DNA of 64,000 nucleotides from Thermohalobaculum xanthum. Its GTDB lineage: Bacteria; Pseudomonadota; Alphaproteobacteria; Rhodobacterales; Rhodobacteraceae. A program made the translations under genes and the position numbers. The stretch is from NCBI RefSeq assembly GCF_016623495.1, contig NZ_JAEHHL010000006.1, positions 356,914 to 420,913 of the forward strand, written 5' to 3'. The notes below the pieces were generated by a model, which had not been told where the DNA came from, ran no database searches, and saw nothing but the letters and a program-made list of their open reading frames with translations. Shown here in pieces: positions 57,071 through 64,000 of this stretch; the stretch's first letter is position 1; each line of letters starts with the position of its first letter.

Positions 57071-58905
57071 CAGTGGCGCGCGCTGAGCCGGCGGACGGGC
57101 AGGGCCGGGACCGCGACGCACGGCGCGCGTTGCTGCGCGTCTTTCGCGACTATGCGGGCTCCCGGCTTTGGGGCACTGCGGCGCTGGTTTTCGCGGCGGC
57201 CATCCTTGAAGGGGTCGGCGTGCTCCTGCTCGTGCCGCTTATCTCGCTGGTCCTCGGTGACGCGGCGGGCGCGGTCGCGGCAGGCCGGGCGGGCGAGATT
57301 GCGGCCGGGATCTTCTCGGCACTCGGCGTGCAGAGCAAGGAAGGCCAGCTTGCGCTTGGCCTCGGGGTTTTCCTCGCGGTTGTCGGGCTGCGCGCGATCG
57401 TCGATCTGGCGCGCGCGCGATCGATGACCTCGCTGGCGCTTGGCTTCGTGGTGGCGCTGCGAGCGCATTTCTTCGGAGCGATTGCCGAGGCGCCCTGGGG
57501 CGCGGTCGCGGGTCTCGATCGCGAGGCGGCCGGGCATTCGCTGAGCGTCGACCTCAGCCGGGCCGAGGGCTTCGTCTGGGCGTTCTGGACGGCGCTCCTG
57601 GCTGCAGGGTCGCTTGCAGTCTATGGCGTGATCGCGATGGCCGTTTCTCCGGCGATGACGGCGGTCGCGCTGGCCGTGGGGGGCGCGCTGTTCCTCGCGC
57701 TTCGTCCACTGCGCCGCCGGGCCGCACGCCTCGGCACCCAGATGAGCGGCGAGGACGCAGGTTTTTACGGTCAGACCGGCCGGTTCCTCGCAGGCCTCAA
57801 GCCCGCGCGAGCGCATCGGCTCTCGCGCGAGCACGTGGCGCGGTCGCTTGCCAGCGCGAGGCGGGTGGCGGATCGGGCAGGGGCGCTGCAGATGGACCTC
57901 GCGCGCAGCGGGATCGTGGTGCAGACCGCCGTGGCGGTAACGGCGGTGGTGATCGTGCTGTCAGGGGTCATGCTGGCGGATGCGGGCGCCGAGACGCTGA
58001 TCGCGATGCTGCTCGTGCTTGTGCGCATCATGCGGCCCTTCCAGACGCTTCAGCACGCCCTGCAGAACATCGCGAGTTCGGCCGCGTCCTATCAAGCGGC
58101 CGATGACCGGCTGCGTGCAGCCGTCGCCTCGGCGCCGTCCGAGCCCGCGGTCTCTCCGCGCGCCGTCGATCGCGCGCCCGGGCTGCGCCTGGTAAACGCC
58201 TCCGCCTCGGCCGGCGGGGTGAGGATCCTCGACGGCGTGAGCTGCCAGGTCCCCGCAGGGCGCGTCACGCTCATCGCCGGGTTCTCGGGTGCAGGAAAGA
58301 CGACGCTGTGCGACCTCTTGGCCGGGCTGCTGGTGCCCGAGGATGGTGATTTTGAGATTGACGGCCAGCGTGCCGACGCCGCGCTGCGCGCAGGTCTGGC
58401 CGAGGCGCTTGCCTATGTCGGGCAGGAACCGTTCCTGGTCGAGCCAACGCTGCGCGAGAACCTTGGCTGGGGTGCCCGCGGAGCGGATGACGCGGCCATG
58501 CGTGCCGCGCTGGCGGCGGTCGGTGCGGGTGGACTGGTGGCGTGGGATGCCGGTGGCCTCGATATGCCCGTCGGCGTCGAGGCAACGCGTTTCTCGGGGG
58601 GCGAGCGCCAGCGCCTTCGGTTGGCACGCGCGATCCTTCGCGCGCCGCGCCTGATGGTGCTGGACGAGGCCACGAACGCCCTCGATGCGGCGGCGGAGTC
58701 AGACGTACTGTCCGGGCTGCGCCGCGAGTTGCCGGACGCCACCATCGTAATCGTCTCGCATCGCCCGGCTGCACTGGCCATCGCCGACCACGTCGTCTGG
58801 CTCGAGGCCGGCCGCGTGGTCGAGGAAGGTGCGTCCTCCGCCTTGAGGGCCGATCCGTCGAGCCGGACAGCCAATTGGTGGCGTTCTGCGAGCTCAGCCG
58901 GGTAG
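57067..58905 (+). CDS. ABC exporter (fused permease-ATPase) of the RiPP cluster
   Basis: A 612-residue half-transporter. Six TM helices occupy residues about 35-330. The ATPase has Walker A IAGFSGAGKTTLCDLL (405-412), Q-loop VGQEPFLVEPTLREN, signature FSGGERQRLRLARA (509 on), Walker B LMVLDEATNALD and switch His (VSHRP). There is no N-terminal peptidase domain, so the leader is removed by B2 before export. In lasso clusters this protein (D) exports the mature peptide and protects the producer. GTG start overlapping the kinase stop. Last gene of the cluster. Confidence 0.92.
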   Translation: MTVARAEPADGQGRDRDARRALLRVFRDYAGSRLWGTAALVFAAAILEGVGVLLLVPLISLVLGDAAGAVAAGRAGEIAAGIFSALGVQSKEGQLALGLGVFLAVVGLRAIVDLARARSMTSLALGFVVALRAHFFGAIAEAPWGAVAGLDREAAGHSLSVDLSRAEGFVWAFWTALLAAGSLAVYGVIAMAVSPAMTAVALAVGGALFLALRPLRRRAARLGTQMSGEDAGFYGQTGRFLAGLKPARAHRLSREHVARSLASARRVADRAGALQMDLARSGIVVQTAVAVTAVVIVLSGVMLADAGAETLIAMLLVLVRIMRPFQTLQHALQNIASSAASYQAADDRLRAAVASAPSEPAVSPRAVDRAPGLRLVNASASAGGVRILDGVSCQVPAGRVTLIAGFSGAGKTTLCDLLAGLLVPEDGDFEIDGQRADAALRAGLAEALAYVGQEPFLVEPTLRENLGWGARGADDAAMRAALAAVGAGGLVAWDAGGLDMPVGVEATRFSGGERQRLRLARAILRAPRLMVLDEATNALDAAAESDVLSGLRRELPDATIVIVSHRPAALAIADHVVWLEAGRVVEEGASSALRADPSSRTANWWRSASSAG

Positions 58906-59020
58906 GCCCGGGCGCGCAGCATCCCGCGCGGCGACGGCCCGCGGTGGCGGCGGTGACGTCGGACGTTCCTGAGTGGTTCTGGTATTGCCCGACCCGCCCA
59001 TCGCGGAATCGATCCCAGCG

Positions 59021-59938
59021 CTATTGGCGCACGCGCTTTCCGCTGTCCGCGCTCCCCTCGGCTGCCGCAACCGAGAGAAGCCAGTCCCGGGCCGCGAGGA
59101 CCGCGTGAGATGTTTCCTGCCGCAAGGTCAGCAGAAAGAAGCTCTGAGCCCCTTCGTGCATGGCCTGGATCGGCTGGATCAGCCGACCGGCGTCAAGGTC
59201 CCGCTGCACGAGAAAGCGGCTGGCCAGCGCGATGCCCTGGCCGGCCAAGGCCGCGTCGAGGGTCAGGCTCGTCTGGCTGAAGCGGTGCCCCTTTGCCAGC
59301 AGCTCGTCGAGACCGAACGCCTGGCTGACGAAGCCGGGCCAAAGGTCATGCGTGTCGTGCAGAAGCGTCATGCGCGCGAGGCCCTTGGCGTCGAGCGGCA
59401 ACTCATGGCCTTCGACCAGGTGCGGTGCGCAGACGGCGATAATCTCCTGTCTGAAGAGCAGGTCAGCGCGCAGGGTTGCGCCGAAGGGCGGTCGCCCCTG
59501 GCGAACGGCGAGGTCAACGCCATCCGCGTGGAAGCTGGACAGCCGCTCCGTGGCGGTGATCCGCAGGTCGATCTCTGGATGAACTTCGGTGAACTCGGGC
59601 AGGCGGGGGATGAGCCACTTCGAGGCGAAGGTCGGCGTCACGCTGATCGTGACGCGCGCCGGCGCCGGGCGAAGGCGGGCGGTCGCCTCGGAGATCTGGG
59701 CGAGCGCGCGCGAGATCGCCGCGTGATAGCTGCGCCCCGCTTCGGTGAAGGCGAGGCCTCGCGCTTCGCGAAGGAAGAGGCGCAGGCCCAGATGATCCTC
59801 GAGGCCGCGGACCTGCTGGGCGACGGCACCCTGGGTCACGCCAAGCTCGTCGGCGGCGGCGCGAAAGCTCAGGTGCCGGCCGGCGGCCGCGAAGGCGCGA
59901 AGCCCGTTCAGGGGTGGCAGGGCGCATTCGTCAGGCAC
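59021..59938 (-). CDS. LysR-family regulator (GcvA-like)
   Basis: A 305-residue LysR regulator. The N-terminal helix-turn-helix is PPLNGLRAFAAAGRHLSFRAAADELGVTQGAVAQQVRGLEDHLGLRLFLREARGLAFTEAGRSY. The effector domain includes VTISVTPTFASKWLIPRLPEFTEVHPEIDLRI and GQGIALASRFLVQRDLDAGRL. This is the GcvA group. GTG start at 59938. It is divergent from the SDR gene with 115 bp between, the standard layout for a LysR protein and its target. The effector is unknown. Confidence 0.9.
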   Translation of the reverse strand: MPDECALPPLNGLRAFAAAGRHLSFRAAADELGVTQGAVAQQVRGLEDHLGLRLFLREARGLAFTEAGRSYHAAISRALAQISEATARLRPAPARVTISVTPTFASKWLIPRLPEFTEVHPEIDLRITATERLSSFHADGVDLAVRQGRPPFGATLRADLLFRQEIIAVCAPHLVEGHELPLDAKGLARMTLLHDTHDLWPGFVSQAFGLDELLAKGHRFSQTSLTLDAALAGQGIALASRFLVQRDLDAGRLIQPIQAMHEGAQSFFLLTLRQETSHAVLAARDWLLSVAAAEGSADSGKRVRQ

Positions 59939-60053
59939 GATAGTTTTTCTACATCCATAAAGAAGCGGTTCTGATTGGTGGACAGGACCAGTGTGACATA
60001 TTTTGGCGCCAGGAAGCAGAGGCGGCAACCCAGCTCGGGATATGGAGCACATC

Positions 60054-60758
60054 ATGTCTGTAGAAAAAGTGGCATTGGTCACGGCGGGTGGAAGCGGTAT
60101 GGGCGCAGACGCCGCGCGGCGGCTTGCGGCCGATGGCTTCCGGGTGGGGATCTTGTCGTCGTCGGGCAGGGGCGAGGAACTGGGCGGGGAGCTCGGCGGC
60201 TTCGGCGTCACCGGCTCGAACCGATCGGTGGACGACATCGCCCGGTTGGTCGACGGCGCGGTCACCCGCTGGGGGCGTATCGATGTTCTGGTCAATTCGG
60301 CAGGACATGGCCCCAAGGGCGAGATCCTCGGGATCAGCGACGAGGACTGGCACATGGGCCTCGAGGTCTACCTGCTGAACGTCATCCGCCCGTCCCGGCT
60401 GGTCGCGCCGATCATGGCCAAGCATGGGAGCGGCGCGATCATCAACATCTCGACCTTCGCGGCCTTCGAGCCCGATCCGCTGTTCCCGACCTCGGGCGTC
60501 TTCCGCGCCGGCCTCGCGAGCTTCACCAAGCTCTTTGCCGATCGCTATGCCGCCGACAATATCCGCATGAACAATATCCTGCCCGGCTTCATCGACAGCC
60601 TGCCGGAAACCGACGACCGGCGCGCGCGCATTCCACTTGGGCGCTATGGCCGGCAGGTGGAGGTCTCGTCGCTGATCGCCTGGCTCGCCTCGGAGGAGGG
60701 CAGCTACGTGACCGGCCAGAACTGGCGGATCGACGGCGGGTTGACCCGTGCCGTCTGA
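60054..60758 (+). CDS. short-chain dehydrogenase-like protein lacking the YxxxK motif
   Basis: A 234-residue SDR-fold protein. The cofactor loop is TAGGSGMG (residues 10-17), followed by NSAGHGP (81) and INISTFAAFEPD with the catalytic-type Ser133. Where a classical SDR has YxxxK, this protein reads FRAGL (Phe150, Leu154), so both catalytic Tyr and Lys are absent. The C-terminus (NILPGFIDSLP ... GQNWRIDGGLTRAV) is normal. It may be a non-classical reductase or a binding protein. GGAG precedes the ATG. The next gene overlaps by 11 bp. Confidence 0.88.
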   Translation: MSVEKVALVTAGGSGMGADAARRLAADGFRVGILSSSGRGEELGGELGGFGVTGSNRSVDDIARLVDGAVTRWGRIDVLVNSAGHGPKGEILGISDEDWHMGLEVYLLNVIRPSRLVAPIMAKHGSGAIINISTFAAFEPDPLFPTSGVFRAGLASFTKLFADRYAADNIRMNNILPGFIDSLPETDDRRARIPLGRYGRQVEVSSLIAWLASEEGSYVTGQNWRIDGGLTRAV

Positions 60759-60996
60759 CCTCGCCGCCATCGACCGCGGCGACCGGCTTGCGTTCGCAGT
60801 CAAATGGGTCGCATCGGTCATCCAGATCCTGGGTTATGCCGCGACCGGCTTCGGGTTGGCGCCCTGGAACCTCTACTTGTTCCTTGCGGGCGTCCTGGGT
60901 TGGTTCGCGGTCGGCGTGCTCTGGAACGATCGCGCGATCATGCTGATCCATGTCGTCGCTTTTGGGTCGATGGTCGTGGGCATGGCGAGCCGATAG
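60748..60996 (+). CDS. small membrane protein, 82 aa
   Basis: An 82-residue protein with three TM helices (about residues 18-34, 40-56 and 64-80): VKWVASVIQILGYAATGFG, NLYLFLAGVLGWFAVGVLW and AIMLIHVVAFGSMVVGMA. A GTG start lies inside the end of the SDR gene, so the two are coupled. Similar small proteins with a WxxxxxQxxGY start occur in roseobacters but have no known role. Function unknown. Confidence 0.75.
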   Translation: MPSDLAAIDRGDRLAFAVKWVASVIQILGYAATGFGLAPWNLYLFLAGVLGWFAVGVLWNDRAIMLIHVVAFGSMVVGMASR

Positions 60997-61016
60997 GCCA
61001 ACGCCTCGACAAGACG

Positions 61017-61050
61017 AAAAGGGCCTGCCGAGGGATGTCCGCGGCAGGCC
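61017..61050 (-). terminator. terminator of the sulfate-activation gene
   Basis: A 9-bp stem GGCCTGCCG/CGGCAGGCC (61022-61030, 61042-61050), on the minus strand followed by CTTTTCG. It lies 48 bp after the stop of the sat-cysC gene; the plus-strand side lacks a T tract. Confidence 0.65.
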
Positions 61051-61098
61051 TGATCTTGTTGTGGTCGGGTCCCGTGGGCCCCGCGCTGCTTGCGGAGC

Positions 61099-62796
61099 TC
61101 AGCCGAAGAGGCCGAGGCTCTCGAGCTTGAGCATGACCTGGTGGGCGCAGTCGTCCGGGGTCACGCTGACGGTCTCGACGCGGACCTCGGGTTTCTCGGG
61201 CGCCTCGTAGGGGTCGGAGATGCCGGTGAACTCCTTGATCTTGCCCTCGCGCGCGAGCTTGTAGAGGCCCTTGCGGTCACGTCGCTCGCATTCCTCGACC
61301 GAGGTCGCGACATGCACCTCGACGAAGGCGCCGTACTGCTCGATCATCTCGCGCACGGCACGCCGTGTCGCGGTGTAGGGCGCGATCGGCGCGCAGATGG
61401 CGATACCGCCATTCTTGGTGATCTCGCTAGCCACATAGCCAATGCGCTTGATGTTGATGTCGCGGTGCTCCTTGGAGAAGCCGAGTTCGGACGAGAGGTG
61501 CTTGCGCACCACGTCGCCGTCGAGCAGCGTCACCGGGCGCCCGCCCATCTCCATCAGCTTGACCATCAGCGCGTTGGCGATGGTCGACTTGCCCGAGCCC
61601 GAAAGCCCGGTGAAGAACACGGTGAAGCCCTGGCGCGAGCGCGGCGGCGAGGTACGGCGCAACTCGGTCACCACCTCGGGGAACGAGAACCAGTCCGGGA
61701 TCTCGAGCCCCTCGCGCAGGCGGCGACGGAGTTCCGTGCCCGAGATGTCGAGGACGGTCATGCCCTCCTCGATCTCGTCGGCGGGGAAGTACTGCGCGCG
61801 CTCCTGCACGTAGACCATCTGCTTGAAGGGGACCATCTCGATCCCGATCTCGTCCTGGTGCTTCTGGAACATCTCCTGGGCGTCGTAGGGCCCGTAGAAG
61901 TCCTTGCCCTGGCTGTTCTTGCCGGGGCCGGCATGGTCGCGGCCGACGATGAAGTGGGTGCAGCCGTGGTTCTTGCGGATCAGGCCGTGCCAGACCGCCT
62001 CGCGCGGGCCGGCCATGCGCATCGCGAGATTCAGGAGGCTCATATGCGTGGTCGCCGGCGGATACTTGTCCAGCACCGCCTCGTAGCAGCGCACGCGGGT
62101 GAAGTGGTCGACGTCTCCGGGCTTGGTCATGCCGACGACCGGGTGGATCAGCAGGTTCGCCTGCGCTTCCTTCGCGGCACGGAAGGTCAGCTCCTGATGC
62201 GCGCGGTGCAGCGGGTTGCGCGTCTGGAAAGCCACGACCTTGCGCCAGCCCATCTTGCGGAAATAGGCGCGCAGTTCATTCGGCGTGTCGCGCCGCCCCT
62301 TGAAGTCATAATGTACCGGCTGCTGGAGCCCAGTGACGGGGCCGCCGAGATAGACCTTGCCCGCGGTGTGGTGGAGGTAGTTCACCGCCGGATGGGCAAG
62401 ATCGTCGGCGCCGAACACGTTCTTCGCCTCGCGTGCCTTGTCGGGCGTCCACTTGTCGGTCACGGACATGATGGCGAGGATCACGCCCTCGGCGTCGCGC
62501 AGCGCGATGTCCTGGCCGGGCTCGACCTTTGCCGCGAAACCCTCGGTGACATCGAGGGTGACAGGCATCGGCCAGAGCGACCCGTCGGCGAGGCGCATGT
62601 GCTCGACGACGCTGTTGTAGTCGGCCTCGCCCAGGAAGCCCTTGAGCGGCGAGAAGCCGCCATTCATCAGCAGCTCGAGGTCGCAGATCTGGCGGTGCGT
62701 CAGGTCGTGGCTCAGGAGGCGCGCGGCCTCGGTCTTGAGCTTGGCGGCGCTCTCGGGCGAAACGTAGAGTTCGGGGATCGGCGTCGTGTTCATCAT
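61099..62796 (-). CDS. sat/cysC: bifunctional ATP sulfurylase / APS kinase
   Basis: A 565-residue fusion that activates sulfate to APS and then phosphorylates it to PAPS. The N-terminal ATP sulfurylase has QTRNPLHRAHQELTFRAAKEA, GRDHAGPGKNS and TELRRRLREG. The C-terminal APS kinase starts at about residue 390 with FFTGLSGSGKSTIANALM, then LDGDVVRKHLSSELGFSKEHRDINIKRIGYVASEI and the mobile lid region. Fused single-chain forms of this type occur in alphaproteobacteria. The start is ATG 62796 or the next ATG; no clear ribosome site. It is divergent from the glycosyltransferase gene. Confidence 0.95.
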   Translation of the reverse strand: MMNTTPIPELYVSPESAAKLKTEAARLLSHDLTHRQICDLELLMNGGFSPLKGFLGEADYNSVVEHMRLADGSLWPMPVTLDVTEGFAAKVEPGQDIALRDAEGVILAIMSVTDKWTPDKAREAKNVFGADDLAHPAVNYLHHTAGKVYLGGPVTGLQQPVHYDFKGRRDTPNELRAYFRKMGWRKVVAFQTRNPLHRAHQELTFRAAKEAQANLLIHPVVGMTKPGDVDHFTRVRCYEAVLDKYPPATTHMSLLNLAMRMAGPREAVWHGLIRKNHGCTHFIVGRDHAGPGKNSQGKDFYGPYDAQEMFQKHQDEIGIEMVPFKQMVYVQERAQYFPADEIEEGMTVLDISGTELRRRLREGLEIPDWFSFPEVVTELRRTSPPRSRQGFTVFFTGLSGSGKSTIANALMVKLMEMGGRPVTLLDGDVVRKHLSSELGFSKEHRDINIKRIGYVASEITKNGGIAICAPIAPYTATRRAVREMIEQYGAFVEVHVATSVEECERRDRKGLYKLAREGKIKEFTGISDPYEAPEKPEVRVETVSVTPDDCAHQVMLKLESLGLFG

Positions 62797-62987
62797 GTTA
62801 AATATGTCCGGACTTCGCTGGCGGGAGCGCCGGCACCTATGGCAGGCCATGGCCGGCTTGCGCGCCTTGTGGCCGCGCGGCGCGGCAAATTCAACCCCCA
62901 GCACGCGCCGGGGCGCACTTGCCGGCGCGGTGTTTTGCCCCGCATGATGCGGCGCGGCAACGGGCGGAGCGGCGAGAGGCGAGCGGA

Positions 62988-63797
62988 ATGGCCGAGGCGG
63001 GGGAGGGGACGGGTTGCGCCGGCACGCGGCGGCTTCCGATCTCGGCATTCGTGATCGCTTGCAACGAGGCGGCGAGGCTACCCGCGACGCTGGCGGCGCT
63101 GCAATGGGCCGACCAGATCGTGGTGGTCGATTCGGGCAGCACCGACGACACCTGCGACATCGCGCGGCGCATGGGGGCAGAGGTCCATTTCCACGCGTGG
63201 GAAGGATACGGCCCGCAGAAGGTGTACGCCGAGTCGCTGTGCCGCAATGACTGGCTGCTGAATGTCGATGCCGACGAGGTGGTGACGCCCGTGCTCGCCG
63301 CCGAGATTGCGACGCTGTTCGCGACCGGGGCCCCATCGCCCGGCGCTTGGCGCGTGCGCATCCTGAATGTCTATCCCGGTGACGTGGCGCCACGGCCGCT
63401 GGCCGCCGATTACGAGGTCGTGCGGCTCTATCATCGCGACGCGGGGCGGTACCGCGCACATCCCCTGTTCGACCGGGTCGAGATCGAGAAGGGCGTGACG
63501 CCGGGGCGGCTGGCCGCGCCGGTGCATCACTTTCCCCTGATCTCCTGGGCGCACCTCGTGGACAAGGAGAACCGCTATTCCAGCTACTCGGCCGAGACCG
63601 CGAAGCCGCGCAGCCGGTCCGGCCTGATCCTGCGCCTTCCGTTCGAGTTTCCGCTGGTCTTTCTGAAGTTCTACCTGCTGCGCCGGCATATTACCGGAGG
63701 CTGGAAAGGCTTGGCATTCTCGATAGTTGCGGCTTTCGGGAGGACCCTGCGCGTGATCAAGATGCTGGCCCGAACCGAGGCCGCCGGAGAAAAATGA
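62988..63797 (+). CDS. family 2 glycosyltransferase
   Basis: A 269-residue GT2 enzyme: PISAFVIACNEAARLPATLAAL opens the GT-A fold, VVVDSGSTDDTCDIARRMGAEV has the nucleotide-binding Asp, and LLNVDADEVVTP contains the DxD metal motif. Later HHFPLISWAHLVDKENRYSSYSAE and the C-terminal FPLVFLKFYLLRRHITGGWKGL suggest a membrane-associated lipopolysaccharide-core type enzyme (WaaE-like). GAGAGGC precedes ATG 62988. It ends 22 bp before the rrn promoter -35 element. Confidence 0.88.
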   Translation: MAEAGEGTGCAGTRRLPISAFVIACNEAARLPATLAALQWADQIVVVDSGSTDDTCDIARRMGAEVHFHAWEGYGPQKVYAESLCRNDWLLNVDADEVVTPVLAAEIATLFATGAPSPGAWRVRILNVYPGDVAPRPLAADYEVVRLYHRDAGRYRAHPLFDRVEIEKGVTPGRLAAPVHHFPLISWAHLVDKENRYSSYSAETAKPRSRSGLILRLPFEFPLVFLKFYLLRRHITGGWKGLAFSIVAAFGRTLRVIKMLARTEAAGEK

Positions 63798-63818
63798 CAA
63801 TAGGATGAAATCGGGGTG

Positions 63819-63848
63819 TTGACTTCGATCCGGCGATTCCCCTATATC
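63819..63848 (+). promoter_or_regulatory. rrn operon promoter
   Basis: TTGACT (63819-63824) and TATATC (63843-63848) are spaced 18 bp and followed by a GC-rich start region, the expected form of a strong ribosomal RNA promoter. It lies directly after the glycosyltransferase gene. Confidence 0.8.
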
Positions 63849-64000
63849 CAGCGGGCCGACGGGAACGACCGTAGGCAACCAGGCGAAACGAGCAGCGATT
63901 GGACTGGGGTAAACCAGTGCGGTCGGGTTTTTTCGCCTCGCTCTTTGAAAATCGAACGTATGAAGGGATATGCGGGCGGTTTGGTTTGTCCATCGACGGA
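63849..64000 (+). other. 16S rRNA leader (rrn operon, 16S outside window)
   Basis: The leader carries a boxA-like GCTCTTTGA (63940-63948) used for rRNA antitermination, then the tract GAAGGGATATGCGGGCGGTTT (63962 on) that precedes 16S genes in roseobacters. A small hairpin (63903-63918) and TTTTTT (63928-63933) lie before boxA. The mature 16S 5' end should begin just beyond the right edge. Confidence 0.8.

Noticed and set aside
55094..57121. A 675-residue open frame on the minus strand
   Set aside because: It runs antisense to the ATP-grasp and HprK-like genes, both of which have clear motifs; long antisense frames are common in GC-rich DNA.
54014..58905. Classical lasso peptide cluster
   Set aside because: The B1, B2 and exporter genes fit, but no asparagine-synthetase-like cyclase is present, so the classical label cannot be supported from this window.

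Overview
The window is high-GC DNA from an alphaproteobacterium, most likely of the Rhodobacteraceae/Roseobacteraceae. The basis is gene content and order: murA followed by a DUF2948 gene, divergent crotonyl-CoA carboxylase/reductase and ethylmalonyl-CoA mutase genes (ethylmalonyl-CoA pathway), two MttB-type methyltransferases without pyrrolysine, TTT and TRAP transporters, a fused ATP sulfurylase/APS kinase, and at the right edge the promoter and leader of an rRNA operon whose 16S gene lies just outside the window.

Layout. 1-6.2 kb: small redox and stress genes (YHS protein, PNPOx-like, AhpD-like with a divergent TetR regulator, VOC protein, membrane protein, Tat cupredoxin, DUF4142), an AraC regulator and an aldo/keto reductase. 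6.2-12.7 kb: a tricarboxylate-type TTT transporter (tctCBA) divergent from a TctD/TctE-like two-component system with its own periplasmic binding protein. 12.8-25.0 kb: a roughly 12.2-kb integrative element inserted in a tRNA-Thr(GGT) gene, bounded by 62-bp direct repeats. It carries a tyrosine integrase, small DNA-binding proteins, a DUF262/HNH nuclease-like gene and a complete type I restriction-modification operon. 25.1-28.9 kb: murA, DUF2948, a secreted protein and a Crp/Fnr regulator.

29.2-39.5 kb is a catabolic block: MttB-type methyltransferase, GlxA-type regulator, D-2-hydroxyacid dehydrogenase, patatin lipoprotein, cupin, MmgE/PrpD protein and a TRAP transporter. 39.5-53.4 kb: GST, DUF1508 protein, DUF2125 protein, RecD-like helicase, ccr/ecm plus a Gre-like factor, hydrolases, a second MttB gene with a 3-hydroxyisobutyrate-dehydrogenase-like enzyme, and a HAD phosphatase.

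53.5-58.9 kb is the most unusual region, a compact RiPP (ribosomally made, modified peptide) cluster. A 42-residue precursor gene has a lasso-type leader and is followed by a PqqD-like recognition protein, a lasso B2-type protease, an ATP-grasp enzyme, an HPr-kinase-like protein and an exporter. No asparagine-synthetase-like lasso cyclase is present, and the precursor ends in serine, the residue that lasso-associated HprK-like kinases modify. 59.0-64.0 kb: LysR/SDR pair, small membrane protein, sulfate-activation fusion gene, glycosyltransferase and the rrn promoter and leader.
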